NCBI GenBank assembly: GCA_004292515.1
Contig: RDXB01000029.1
Span: forward strand, 1 to 64,000
DNA from: Oscillatoriales cyanobacterium
GTDB taxonomy: Bacteria > Cyanobacteriota > Cyanobacteriia > CACIAM-69d
Length of the DNA stretch: 64,000 bases
Direction of reading: 5' to 3'
The notes beneath the pieces were generated by a model. It worked only from the letters and a program-made list of their open reading frames with translations, ran no database searches and was not told the origin of the DNA. A program made the position numbers and the translations under genes. Shown one piece after another: positions 29,228-38,603 of this stretch (within the stretch, counting starts at the first letter, position 1; every line of letters begins with the position of its first letter).

Positions 29228-32200
29228 TTAAATTAAGACCGAAAGCTTAGAGCCATCATTGGTTTTTTGTACCTCGATGCGGGCGCTAAAGGCTTCCTTG
29301 AGCTGGGGAATGTGGGTGACGGTCAAAATACAGCCAAATTCTGGGGCGATCGCATTAATTGCGGCCACGAGTCGATCACGTCCCCCGTCATCCTGAGTGC
29401 CAAATCCCTCATCAATAATCAATAGTTGTAAGGCTGTGCCCGATCGCTGAGTTAGCAACCGGGATAGGGCGAGCCGAATTGCAAAATTGATCCGAAATGC
29501 TTCACCGCCCGAGTAGGTTTCATAGGGACGAGTGCCGCGCACATCAGCAATTTGAATTTCTAAGGTTTCAATGGTGGCGCTGGCGATCGCTTCAGCAGTT
29601 TTCTGACGCTTGGTGGCGCTTTTTTTGAGGCGTTGGGTAATGAAATTAATGTGGAGCTGGTTGGCGCTCAACTGCGACAAAATTCGATTAGCTTCTGCTT
29701 CCAGTTGGGGCAAGAGGGTTTCGATCGCCAAGGCCTGAATCCCATTTTTGCCAAAGGCTTTTGCTAGTTCTTCATAGATCTGTTGTTGGCGTTGCTGTTG
29801 GGTGAGTTGCGCTCGATCGCTCACTAGTTGCTGTTCCAAGCTAGCCAGATATATTTGTTGCTGTTCAAGTTGAGCCTTGCGTGCAATGCTGGTTTCGATC
29901 GATTGGCGAATGGTGGTGATTTGTTGCTCCAAGGCTTCAATGTGCGATCGCTGATCGGGGCGATCGGCCAATTGTTGTTGGAGCTGCGCTAATTGGCGGG
30001 TTAAGGTCTCTCCAGCCTGTTGGGCATGATTTAGGGCCTGTTGCAATCGTTGGCGGCGATCGCTCAGTTGGGGAACTTCTAACTGACATTGGCGCAACTC
30101 TTCCGCACGAGCTAACCAGCCCTGTTCCGATCGAATTTGGCTACGGAGGGCTTCGTGGTCTGAGTGTTGATAATTTACCTGACTGAGCTGTTGCTCTAGT
30201 TGCTGAATTTGGGCGAGTATCGATTGTGGATTGGTGCGATCGTGGAGTGCTTGCAAGCTGGTTTGCAAACGAGCAGATTCACTGATTAATTCTGGGCGAC
30301 GTTGTTGCAGCCGATCGAGTTTAGTTTGGGACTGTTGGAGTTCGTGATGTCGCATTTCCACCCACCGCCAACGATCGACTTCTGCCCGCGCCAGGGATAA
30401 GTTGCGATCGTCAAAATTCAAAGCAGCTAATTGGCTGTTTAAGGCTGCCAATTCTTGCAGCAGTGCAGGAAGTTGGCGCGAGGACTCGGGAATATTTGCC
30501 GGTTGATCGCCATGCCCTGCGATCCAGTCCAACACCTGTTGGATTCGATCCTGTTCAGTCAGAATATGCACTAGAGACTGGCGATCGGTTTCCAAGCTTT
30601 GCAGTTGTTCTTGGAGTTTGCCCCGCTCTTCAATACAACTATTTAAGGGCTTCAGCTCCTGTTGCAAATCTCGATATTCTTGGCGCAGAATTTGAATTTC
30701 TCGCTCGGTCAAAGCGAGTTGCTCTTGCAAAACCCATAGGCGATCGCGCAGGGCTTTTTCTTCGGCAGCTTGTTTGGTTTTCACCAACTCAAGATGATGC
30801 TGATCCAACGGGCGATCGCAGAGGGGACAAGCTCCAAACTGGTCAGCATCAACTGCGCGATCGTCTGCCCCGTGCAGGTGTTGATGATCGGCGAGGAGCT
30901 GACTTTTCTCCCTCAGTTTATGGAGTTGATTTTCAAGATCAATCTTCATCCCATTCAGCCGATCAATAAAGCTTTTGCGCTCTGTCCCCTTTTCTTGGAC
31001 ACGCTCTTGATAGACTTTGCGATTTTGTAAGGCTTGAATTTGGGCTTCAAGCTGTTGCCAATGGGTTTGTAATTGTGCCTCACGAGCCAACTGAGCTTCA
31101 AGGTGCTGTTGGGTGCGTGCTAACTCCTCCTCCTTTGCCAACAACCGAGTTTGGGCTTGCTGACAGGTTTGCTCGATCGCCTGCTGACGTTTGGTGATCG
31201 GGGCAGCTTGGGCTTGCAATTGCTCAATATGTTCCAGGGTTGATCGCGCCTGTTGGAGCTGTGCTAGACTTGCTTCCACCTCCTCTTTTTGGCTGAGAAT
31301 GGCTTGCTGTTCTCGCTCCTGAATCGCTAAATCTTCCAGGCGCGCTGTGATGGTTTTTTGTTCATTTTCGAGGCGGTTTGTTTCGCGATCAAGCTGTTGT
31401 TGTAGGGTGTTTTTTTGGGTGGCAAGCTGATGGTGATGCTGGGCTTTTTGGCTGAGATGTTCTTCTGCTAGTTGCCATTGTTGCAGGCGGGCTGCCCCTG
31501 CTTCGATCGCGGCTGCTTGAGCCAAAACGCGATTAACTTCAGACTGGCGGCGATCGAGATCTTGGGTTTCCCGTTGCAAGCGCTGCAATTCTTGCGTGTT
31601 GGTGACCTGTTGCTGTTGCGTCCAACTGAGCTGCTGCAAATCGCTTTGGCGCTGGACATCGCTCGCTCTTGCTTGTTCCAAATTTTGCTCAATCGTTTTC
31701 TGTTGATTTCGCAGTTCGCCTAAGGCCGCCTCGACGGTCTGATTTTCCTGAAAGAGGCGATCGCGATCGGTCAGTTTCGTTTCTTGGCTGCCAATCAACT
31801 CCCACAATTGTTGTGTGGCAATTTTGAGGGTTTTTGCTCGATCCTTAGCTTGTTCTGCTAGCTCATCGTATTGTGAAAGCTTGAGCAAATCAGCCAGAAT
31901 CTGCTTGCGCTCGGCGGGCCCCTTCAACATAAACTCATCAGCCCGACCTTGCCGCAAATAGGCTGAATTGACAAAGGTTTCATAATCCAAGCGCAATCGA
32001 TGGACGATCGCTGCTTGAGTGGCCTTCACTCCCCGTTCCGTCAAGCTACGAAACGTCCATTGATCGCGATCGCCTTGGTCGATCGCCATCTGAAATTCTA
32101 GGGTGGTCGATTGACCCAGGCGACGACTGCGAATAATCCGATAAATTTCCCGACCAAAGCGAAATGTGAAACTAACGCGGGCTTCCTTTTCACCCGCATA

Positions 32201-32383
32201 AATCACATCATCTTCGGCAGTAGCCCGGCTTTTGCCCCACACCGACCAAGCCATGGCTTCGAGTAGCGATGATTTGCCCGCACCATTCACGCCACAAATG
32301 CAAGCAGTCTGCAGTCCTAAAAAATCTAGCGATGCTTCGCGATAGCTTAGAAAATTTTTTAAAACTAATTGCTCGGGGATCAC
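29228..32383 (-). CDS. sbcC: exonuclease subunit SbcC (Rad50-like)
   Basis: The ATPase and coiled-coil arm of the SbcCD nuclease, which opens hairpins and processes DNA ends. It has 1051 residues, the usual size. Walker A is GVNGAGKSS (31-39). Very long Gln-rich coiled coils flank a zinc hook CPLC (near residue 517). The C-terminal ATPase half has the signature YSGGEAFRINFAIRLALSRL and Walker B LLIIDEGFGTQDDGGRDRL. The N-terminus MIPEQLVLKNFLSYREA is typical. sbcD is not in this window. The region 32384-33179 upstream (about 800 bases) shows no gene I can support. Confidence 0.95.
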   Translation of the reverse strand: MIPEQLVLKNFLSYREASLDFLGLQTACICGVNGAGKSSLLEAMAWSVWGKSRATAEDDVIYAGEKEARVSFTFRFGREIYRIIRSRRLGQSTTLEFQMAIDQGDRDQWTFRSLTERGVKATQAAIVHRLRLDYETFVNSAYLRQGRADEFMLKGPAERKQILADLLKLSQYDELAEQAKDRAKTLKIATQQLWELIGSQETKLTDRDRLFQENQTVEAALGELRNQQKTIEQNLEQARASDVQRQSDLQQLSWTQQQQVTNTQELQRLQRETQDLDRRQSEVNRVLAQAAAIEAGAARLQQWQLAEEHLSQKAQHHHQLATQKNTLQQQLDRETNRLENEQKTITARLEDLAIQEREQQAILSQKEEVEASLAQLQQARSTLEHIEQLQAQAAPITKRQQAIEQTCQQAQTRLLAKEEELARTQQHLEAQLAREAQLQTHWQQLEAQIQALQNRKVYQERVQEKGTERKSFIDRLNGMKIDLENQLHKLREKSQLLADHQHLHGADDRAVDADQFGACPLCDRPLDQHHLELVKTKQAAEEKALRDRLWVLQEQLALTEREIQILRQEYRDLQQELKPLNSCIEERGKLQEQLQSLETDRQSLVHILTEQDRIQQVLDWIAGHGDQPANIPESSRQLPALLQELAALNSQLAALNFDDRNLSLARAEVDRWRWVEMRHHELQQSQTKLDRLQQRRPELISESARLQTSLQALHDRTNPQSILAQIQQLEQQLSQVNYQHSDHEALRSQIRSEQGWLARAEELRQCQLEVPQLSDRRQRLQQALNHAQQAGETLTRQLAQLQQQLADRPDQRSHIEALEQQITTIRQSIETSIARKAQLEQQQIYLASLEQQLVSDRAQLTQQQRQQQIYEELAKAFGKNGIQALAIETLLPQLEAEANRILSQLSANQLHINFITQRLKKSATKRQKTAEAIASATIETLEIQIADVRGTRPYETYSGGEAFRINFAIRLALSRLLTQRSGTALQLLIIDEGFGTQDDGGRDRLVAAINAIAPEFGCILTVTHIPQLKEAFSARIEVQKTNDGSKLSVLI

Positions 32384-33179
32384 AACTCACTCTCCTCAAT
32401 AGAGAAATGCAAGCGATCAGATGGGTTAACCATTTAAGACTGAAGCATCAATCGAGCAAGATCGATTGCAGTTCATTTATTGTAACAGAAATAGATCGGA
32501 GCTAATCCCTAGCAGCAATCCCCCTCCAATCGCTCAGTGTATTACCCTGATTTTTGATTGGCGACATGAGTTACTGGATGATCAAGCCTAACAAGCATGA
32601 TCTTGACCCGGCGATCGCATTCAGACCTCTCTGAATGGAGAAATTGGGTGATTTGTATAGCTCGATCAATGCACCCACCACCGCCGATGGTCGGCACGAG
32701 TGAATCTATGAATCTGTCCTGGCATGGGCGATCGCTACTTGTAAAGCTGACGTGATGAATTAACCCCTGATCAATGGGCATCCCTTAAAATTTCCCTGCG
32801 ATGCGATCGCTGAACCCTGAACCTGAGAATCACATGTTCGATGGAGGTGAATTTAGCCAGGATTACTGCTGGTGTTGAGTGGTTTGATGAATGTGTCAGT
32901 TGGCAATTTCTTATGGCAACTTTTTACAAAGTCCCATAAAGTATTGTAAGGCCTTGCGGCTTCTTTCCAGATCTTGCAATGGACTAGGCACGGTAACAAG
33001 AACCCAGGCGATTGCTATGCGCTGCTGAACCCTCTCGTTTTTCTGGATTGATCTGGGATGGTTGCCTCTCAACTCCCTACCCAATTTGCACATCGCATCA
33101 ATGTGGCAATTCTGATTAAACTGCCACACTGCCTTGTCTACTGTTCTTAGAACTTTGATTAGAACCCTGAGCTGTCGTT

Positions 33180-34340
33180 ATGCCTAAAGTTGGATACTTG
33201 GTTGATCGTCGTAGCGGTCGTAAAGTTCGCATTGGTGCTTGTGTTAAATCGACGAAAAAGCCGCCAAAGTTTAGTTTGTTTCAATCGAGTCGATCAGCAG
33301 AAAATCTGCCAACCCGGGTGGACTTGCGGCGGTATTTAACGCCCGTTGAAGATCAATCCACGGTGGGCAGTTGCACGGCCAATGCGATCGCTGGAGCCTA
33401 TGAATATTTAGCCATGCGCACCCTAGGAGAGGCGGGCGATATTAGTCGATTGTTTATCTATTACAACGCTCGCAAGGCCGCAGGGACGATCGGCGATGGT
33501 GGCAGCTCCATTAGCGGCAGCATTCAAGTGCTACAGGAAGTGGGAGCCTGCACTGAAAATACCTGGCCCTATGTGCCCGAAGAGTTTGATGCGGAACCCT
33601 CTGCGGAGGCGTATGAAGAAGCCCAGAACTTCTTGGTTGATGATGCCCAGGAAATTCCGGTCGATTTGACTGCCATGAAGGCTTGCTTGGCCGATGGTCA
33701 CCCCTTTGCCTTTGGGTTGGTGTTGTTTGATTCCTTTGGCAAAGCTGAGAAAAATGGGCGCGTTCTGATGCCCGATCGCAATGAAAAAGTGCGCGATACC
33801 CATGGTCGCCACGCCATGCTCTGCGTGGGATATTCTGACCATAATCAGGCTTTTATTGTCCGTAACTCCTGGGGTGAAGCTTGGGGAGATAAGGGTTATT
33901 GCTATATCCCCTATAACTACATGACGAATGATGAATGGTGCTTCGATTGTTGGGCGATTAAACAAGTAACGGACTTGGATTTTTCGACTGGGATTGAAAG
34001 CAGTGATGATGATGATTTCTATGGCGATGATGACGATGATGAAGAGGGTTACTACGACTATTCAGAAGAGGGGGATGATGATGAAGCTGTAGACGAAGAA
34101 GAGGAGGAGGAATACGACGAGGAAGAGGAAGAGTACGACGGGGAAAGCGAGGAGGAAGAGGAGGAAGAATACGACGAAGAAAGCGAAGAAGAGGAAGAGT
34201 ACGAGGAAGAGGAAGAGTACGACGAAGAGAGTGAAGAAGAGGAAGAGTACGACGAAGAGAGTGAAGAAGAGGAAGAGTACGACGAAGAGAGTGAGGAAGA
34301 AGAATACAATGAGGACAGCGAAGAGGAGGAGGAAGATTAG
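33180..34340 (+). CDS. papain-fold (C1 family) cysteine protease with long acidic repeat tail
   Basis: A 386-residue protein. Residues 43-265 are a C1 peptidase domain with a complete catalytic set: Gln59 and Cys65 in VEDQSTVGSCTANA, His211 in DTHGRHAMLCVGY, and Asn229 in FIVRNSWGEAWGDKGYCYIPY. There is no signal peptide and no evident inhibitory propeptide, only a basic N-terminus (about 30 residues with many Lys/Arg). From about 274 the tail is almost entirely Glu, Asp, Ser and Tyr, built of EYDEESEEEE-type decapeptides; the DNA beneath has a near-perfect 30-bp tandem repeat (about 34215-34305). An intracellular or non-classically exported protease with a charged, possibly cation-binding tail is inferred. 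Neighbours give no clue. Confidence 0.88.
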   Translation: MPKVGYLVDRRSGRKVRIGACVKSTKKPPKFSLFQSSRSAENLPTRVDLRRYLTPVEDQSTVGSCTANAIAGAYEYLAMRTLGEAGDISRLFIYYNARKAAGTIGDGGSSISGSIQVLQEVGACTENTWPYVPEEFDAEPSAEAYEEAQNFLVDDAQEIPVDLTAMKACLADGHPFAFGLVLFDSFGKAEKNGRVLMPDRNEKVRDTHGRHAMLCVGYSDHNQAFIVRNSWGEAWGDKGYCYIPYNYMTNDEWCFDCWAIKQVTDLDFSTGIESSDDDDFYGDDDDDEEGYYDYSEEGDDDEAVDEEEEEEYDEEEEEYDGESEEEEEEEYDEESEEEEEYEEEEEYDEESEEEEEYDEESEEEEEYDEESEEEEYNEDSEEEEED

Positions 34341-34499
34341 GGGATCAACAACTACGATCGCCTGAACTTCAAGTCACTCAGGACAGACAGCACCGCGATC
34401 GCCCCCGCTCACCCCACAAATGTTGCGAAAGTTGGCAGGGAAGCGGGAGGGCGATCGCCCCGCGCGACACTGATTCACGATTCTCGTTCTGTGACGATC

Positions 34500-35594
34500 A
34501 TGCAGTCCACCGATCCCCTTGCATCTCCCGCCTCATCCGCTGTGATCGCCCCACCCGAGGCGATCGCCCAAGCCACCCAAAGCCGCAAAGCCGACCACCT
34601 GCGCGCCTGCCTCGAAGACGATGTGCAATGTCAGCAAGTGAGCAGTGGTTTCGATCGCTACCGCTTCGACCATTGCTGTCTGCCCGAGCTGGATCGTGCG
34701 GCGATCGACCCTAGCAGCCAGTTTTTGGGCAAGGATCTGCGCGCACCCTTCCTGATTTCTTCGATGACCGGCGGCACAGAACAGGCCGAGCGGCTGAACT
34801 TCCGGTTGGCGGCGGCGGCCCAGCGTTGGGGATTTGCGATGGGAGTCGGATCGCAGCGGGTGGCGGTGGAACGGCCCGAGGTGCGGCGCACTTTTGCGGT
34901 GCGATCGGTTGCGCCGGATATTTTGCTGTTTGCCAACTTGGGGGCGGTGCAGCTTAACCACGATTACGGTTTGCAACAGTGCCAAGAGCTGGTGGATTGG
35001 CTGGCGGCCGATGCGCTGATTTTGCACCTCAACCCCCTGCAAGAAGCGGTGCAAACCAAGGGTGATACGAACTTTGCGGGGTTGCTCGATCGGATTGCTG
35101 ACCTGTGCGATCGCCTGCCCGTGCCGGTGATTGCCAAGGAAGTGGGCAACGGCATCTCCGGCTCGATGGCGCAGAAACTGTTGGCGGCTGGTGTGCGGGC
35201 GATCGATGTGGCCGGGGCCGGCGGTACATCCTGGGCCAAGGTGGAGAGTGTGCGCGCCCGCGATCCGAAGCAACGGCGGCTGGGCGACACCTTCCGCGAT
35301 TGGGGCCTGCCCACGGTGGATTGCTTGCTGGCGGTGCGGCAGGTGGCCCCAGAAGTGCCCTTGATTGCGTCGGGCGGCTTGCGCAATGGCTTGGATGCGG
35401 CCAAGGCGATCGCCCTGGGGGCCAACTTAGCGGGGCTGGCGATCCCGTTTCTGCAAGCGGCGGAGGAGTCGCCGGAAGCCCTGGACTTTCTCTGTGAGGT
35501 GCTGGTGGCGGAGTTGGAAACGACCATGTTTTGCACCGGCAACCGGACGATCGCCGATCTACAAACTTCGGGGCGGCTTGGGCGGCGCGCCTAG
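34500..35594 (+). CDS. fni: isopentenyl-diphosphate delta-isomerase, type 2
   Basis: An FMN- and NADPH-dependent isomerase of IPP and DMAPP in isoprenoid supply; type 2 is the form usual in cyanobacteria. It has 364 residues. Motifs: [106 protein letters not shown], then [27 protein letters not shown] (FMN phosphate loop). The ATG at 34500 is used; a GTG three codons earlier is possible. Confidence 0.95.
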   Translation: MQSTDPLASPASSAVIAPPEAIAQATQSRKADHLRACLEDDVQCQQVSSGFDRYRFDHCCLPELDRAAIDPSSQFLGKDLRAPFLISSMTGGTEQAERLNFRLAAAAQRWGFAMGVGSQRVAVERPEVRRTFAVRSVAPDILLFANLGAVQLNHDYGLQQCQELVDWLAADALILHLNPLQEAVQTKGDTNFAGLLDRIADLCDRLPVPVIAKEVGNGISGSMAQKLLAAGVRAIDVAGAGGTSWAKVESVRARDPKQRRLGDTFRDWGLPTVDCLLAVRQVAPEVPLIASGGLRNGLDAAKAIALGANLAGLAIPFLQAAEESPEALDFLCEVLVAELETTMFCTGNRTIADLQTSGRLGRRA

Positions 35595-35657
35595 AAGCCT
35601 GAACTTAGAAGCCTGATCGAAGTGAGCGCCCCATCGTTGGCCGACCTGCGATAGAAT

Positions 35658-35673
35658 GTTACAAATTGTAAAA
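35658..35673. promoter_or_regulatory. HLR1-like element upstream of the hli gene
   Basis: GTTACAAATTGTAAAA contains one good match to the (G/T)TTACA(A/T)(A/T) half-site of the RpaB-binding HLR1 motif on each strand. The canonical element is a direct repeat, so this is only a resemblance; it lies 31 bases before the hli start codon. Confidence 0.35.
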
Positions 35674-35704
35674 ACAACGATCGCAAATTGATTCGGAGGA
35701 AATC

Positions 35705-35875
35705 ATGGCTCAACCGCAACCGACCGTCACTCCGCAACTGGCAGAACCGAAATTTGGCTTTAACGACTACGCCGAGCGCCTGAACGGCCGGGCAGCCATG
35801 GTGGGCTTCCTGCTGGCCTTGGCGATCGAAGCGGCTACGGGTCAGGGCTTGCTGGCTTGGCTGGGCTTGATGTAG
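35705..35875 (+). CDS. hli: high-light-inducible (small CAB-like) protein
   Basis: A one-helix thylakoid protein of 56 residues that binds chlorophyll and protects photosystems under light stress. The sequence contains the family motif ERLNGRAAMVGFLLALAIEA (ExxNGRxAMxGF, with the chlorophyll ligands Glu and Asn) and ends TGQGLLAWLGLM. A textbook ribosome site GGAGGA sits 5 bases from the ATG. It is a single gene between fni and a small membrane protein gene. A stress-responsive promoter is expected; see the HLR1-like element. Confidence 0.95.
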   Translation: MAQPQPTVTPQLAEPKFGFNDYAERLNGRAAMVGFLLALAIEAATGQGLLAWLGLM

Positions 35876-36003
35876 TTGCGATCGCCCAACGCTACGCAGC
35901 GTTGGGTAGCAAGTTGCTCGGGGCCTGTGGTCATATTGCCCGCATTCCTGATCCCACTGTTAGCGAATCGTGAGCAACATTGTTAGCGGATCTTATGGGG
36001 CAA

Positions 36004-36023
36004 CAAGGGGCTTAAGCCCCTTG
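36004..36023. repeat. dispersed 20-bp palindrome, perfect copy
   Basis: CAAGGGGCTTAAGCCCCTTG, identical to 81-100 and 39959-39978. It is followed by the shared flank CTACGACGATTGGGGCATGG and preceded by TGATCCCACTGTTAGCGAATCGTGAG-type sequence, the partner block of this repeat family. Confidence 0.85.
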
Positions 36024-36162
36024 CTACGACGATTGGGGCATGGAAAATTGACTGTTTCAGACTGCACTCGGGAAATGGCAACGGCCCCCAGACCGAAATG
36101 GGAACCGGGATCGGTAGACTGGACACCATCCCCCCGATCCCTACCCCGCACAGGGAGCCAAC

Positions 36163-36531
36163 ATGAATTGGTTCTGGTCTCGATTCTTAAAAACCGCCTA
36201 TCGTCGCGACCCGATCGCCTGCTTTTTGCTCACGATGGGCGCTGTTCAGTTGGCGATCGCCGGTTCCGATAGCGAGGCTGGGCTAGCGGCCCTCGGGCTG
36301 ATTTTTGCAGGCAGTGCGGCGGCCCTCTATTGGTGGAAATATTCCTCGCGGCTGATTCAAGCGGCCCGATCGCCCATCCCCACGCGCTACCGATCGACCA
36401 CCACGGGTCACGACTGGGAGCGATCGCCAGCCCCGCGAGTCGATCGCCCCAACAGCATCGTGGTCAATCCACCGCGATCGGGCCGGCCCCTGCCCCCACT
36501 CCGTTTACCCGATCGCCCCGCGAACCCCTAA
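36163..36531 (+). CDS. small membrane protein of unknown function
   Basis: A 122-residue protein with two hydrophobic segments (about 19-33, CFLLTMGAVQLAIAG; about 38-57, AGLAALGLIFAGSAAALYWW) and a soluble, Pro/Arg-rich tail. The ATG has a good site (AGGGAG, 7 bases). I recognise no family. It precedes the QueD-like gene by 44 bases and may be co-transcribed with it. Confidence 0.65.
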   Translation: MNWFWSRFLKTAYRRDPIACFLLTMGAVQLAIAGSDSEAGLAALGLIFAGSAAALYWWKYSSRLIQAARSPIPTRYRSTTTGHDWERSPAPRVDRPNSIVVNPPRSGRPLPPLRLPDRPANP

Positions 36532-36575
36532 GGCCAGTGGTGGCCACCGTCGCTGCCGGGAATTTCGATTGACGC

Positions 36576-37484
36576 ATGAGCGAAATTTGCACCATCAGCC
36601 GCCGAGTCACCTTCGCCGCCAGCTATCGGTATTGGTTGCCGGAGCTGAGTGAAGCCGAAAATTGGCAACGATTTGGCATTGCGGCCCGCGCCCCCGGCAG
36701 CACCTTTACCCTATGGGTACAAGTGCGCGGCCCAGTCGATGATCACGGCATGGTGGCCAACCTTTCCACCACCATTAAGCGCACCTTGCAACGGGAAGTG
36801 TTGCAACCCCTGCATGGCGCTTATTTAAACGATGTTTGGCCAGAATTTGCCAACACCCTGCCCAGTAGCGAATTTGTGGCGATCGCCCTGTGGCAACGGC
36901 TCGCCCCCTGCTGGGCCGCACAGCAGATTGCCCTCAGTCACATTCAGTTATCACCCGATGCGAGCCTTGTTGTTGACTACCGAGGGCAGGACATGGAAGC
37001 GGATCTAACGATTCACACCCACTTCAGCGCGGCCCACCGGCTCTCGTTGCCCAGCCTGACGCTGCAGCAAAATAGCGAGATTTATGGCAAATGTGCCCGA
37101 CCCAGCGGCCATGGCCACAACTACAAACTCTGGGTGACGGTGCGGGGGCCAATTCATCCACGCACCGGCATGGTGATTGAACTCAACCAGTTACGAGAAT
37201 TGGTGGATCAAGAAATCATTGATCATCTTGATCACACCTTTCTCAATCAAGATATTCCAGCCTTTGAAGCGATCGTGCCAACGGCGGAAAACATCGCCAT
37301 TTATATTCGCGATCGCCTCTTACAACCGATTCAAGAGTTGGGGGTGCAATTGGTAAAAATTCGCCTTGATGAAACCGACAATAACTCCTGTGAAGTGTAT
37401 GTGGATTCATCGATGAACTGCGCCGATCCATCCCCGTCCATGTCCGCCGCGATCGCTACTCAACCCGCACAGCCGTGCCGCTAA
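36576..37484 (+). CDS. two-domain 6-pyruvoyl-tetrahydropterin synthase/QueD-like protein
   Basis: A 302-residue tandem fusion. The second domain (about 143-285) is a full PTPS/QueD domain: HFSAAHRL with zinc ligand His154, [20 protein letters not shown] with Cys173, His179 and His181, HLDHTFLN (His220), then [14 protein letters not shown] and [14 protein letters not shown]. The first domain (about 5-135) keeps the fold pattern ([46 protein letters not shown]) but His is replaced by Tyr17 and the GHGH pair is missing, so it should not bind zinc. The active half could make 6-carboxytetrahydropterin for queuosine or another pterin; the exact product is not decidable. The end overlaps the convergent ybjQ-like gene by 29 bases. 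Confidence 0.88.
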   Translation: MSEICTISRRVTFAASYRYWLPELSEAENWQRFGIAARAPGSTFTLWVQVRGPVDDHGMVANLSTTIKRTLQREVLQPLHGAYLNDVWPEFANTLPSSEFVAIALWQRLAPCWAAQQIALSHIQLSPDASLVVDYRGQDMEADLTIHTHFSAAHRLSLPSLTLQQNSEIYGKCARPSGHGHNYKLWVTVRGPIHPRTGMVIELNQLRELVDQEIIDHLDHTFLNQDIPAFEAIVPTAENIAIYIRDRLLQPIQELGVQLVKIRLDETDNNSCEVYVDSSMNCADPSPSMSAAIATQPAQPCR

Positions 37485-37782
37485 CAGCCACCATCAGCAT
37501 TCCACCACCGTTGGCTAGGCTAATCGTTTCATAGTCGATGTCGATGCCAATAATCGCATTGGCTCCCAGCTCGCGAGCGGCGGCCATCATCTCGCTCATG
37601 GCGATGTCTTTGGCTTTGCGGAGTTCCTTTTCATAGGAACCCGATCGCCCCCCAATTACATCCCGAATCCCAGCGAAAAAGTCCTTGAAAATATTCGCCC
37701 CCAAGATCGCTTCACCGCTGACAATGCCGTAGTAGTTGGTGATCGTTTTTCCTTCGAGGCTGGACGTGGTGGTTAGCAACAT
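37456..37782 (-). CDS. YbjQ/UPF0145 family protein
   Basis: A 108-residue protein from the ATG at 37782: [53 protein letters not shown], then [25 protein letters not shown] segment and a final [11 protein letters not shown]. This is the typical YbjQ pentameric small-protein family, whose function is unknown. An extension to 37860 has no ribosome site, whereas GGAG lies 14 bases upstream of this start. It overlaps the 3' end of the convergent QueD-like gene by 29 bases. Confidence 0.9.
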   Translation of the reverse strand: MLLTTTSSLEGKTITNYYGIVSGEAILGANIFKDFFAGIRDVIGGRSGSYEKELRKAKDIAMSEMMAAARELGANAIIGIDIDYETISLANGGGMLMVAVSGTAVRVE

Positions 37783-38010
37783 AACGCGCTGGGCAACTCC
37801 GTGAATACCCTTTCGTTGTAGCAGGGGCGACCCATAGGGCAACAATGGCGGTTCACCCACCCTAGGCGATCGGTTTTGCGCCTTGTCGCTTTCATGGTTC
37901 TGTTATGGGTGGGCATGCCAGAAGCAATTGCTCCTAGTCCAATTTGCGATCGCATTCCCTAGGCAGTCTATATTAGTGAGAGGTTTGCACAGCTTCCCAA
38001 GGAGCGCTCC

Positions 38011-38589
38011 ATGGCCAACAGCTCTTCATCGACTCCCCAAGTTCGATCGACCGCCGACTTTCCCAAGGATGTCAGTAAGTTGAGCCGCGAAGAGCTAGAG
38101 CAGGCCTACTACGCGATGCGCACTAACCATAAATCGTTAGCATTGAGCCAAGGGCGCTATAAAACTCTGGCGAATCAATATAAAGACAAGCTGCTTGCTG
38201 AGTCTAAGCATCTAGGACAAGTCATCACCACGCTGAAGGCAGAACGTGAAGCCCTGCTTCGACAATCCTCCCAGGAACTGCAACTCAAGTCTCAGCAGAC
38301 AGAAGCTCTGGAAAGCGAACTCACAGAAATCTCGACACGATTGGAGAAACTGGCTGTCAGTTTCGATGGCATTACAACCAGTGGCAAGCTACCGATTGGT
38401 GAGCGATTTGGCAAGCTGTTTGTGGCTATCAAAGAGCTGATTGTCTGGTGGCGTGAACCCGATTCTGATGAGTCATTGGGTGCAATGAAGCCCGCTCCTG
38501 AGCCACGGATGCTGTTAGATAATGAGCAGGATGATGACTTCAAAAAAACTGATCGCGCTAGTCTCGGTCGTAATCTACTCGATCGCTAG
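38011..38589 (+). CDS. coiled-coil protein of unknown function (first of a pair)
   Basis: A 192-residue protein with no transmembrane segment. After a Ser-rich start, LSREELEQAYYAMRTNHKSLALSQGRYKTLANQYKDKL leads into a coiled coil to about residue 115 (REALLRQSSQELQLKSQQTEALESELTEISTRLEKL). A conserved-looking globular piece follows (FGKLFVAIKELIVWWREPDSD) and a polar tail. I do not recognise it. The gap to the next gene is only 14 bases, so the two form an operon. A TATATT -10-like box lies upstream (about 37969-37974). Confidence 0.75.
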   Translation: MANSSSSTPQVRSTADFPKDVSKLSREELEQAYYAMRTNHKSLALSQGRYKTLANQYKDKLLAESKHLGQVITTLKAEREALLRQSSQELQLKSQQTEALESELTEISTRLEKLAVSFDGITTSGKLPIGERFGKLFVAIKELIVWWREPDSDESLGAMKPAPEPRMLLDNEQDDDFKKTDRASLGRNLLDR

Positions 38590-38603
38590 TTGCTAGGCCA
38601 TAC

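Noticed and set aside
32542..33129. Two small minus-strand frames (79 and 72 codons) in the gap before the protease gene.
   Set aside because: No Shine-Dalgarno sequence or recognisable pattern; I cannot support a gene there. A 6-bp inverted repeat GTGGCA/TGCCAC at 33103-33127 is too short to call.
34058..34309. Minus-strand frame coding poly-Ser/Tyr.
   Set aside because: It is the antisense of the acidic-tail repeats of the protease gene; no start signal and no family.
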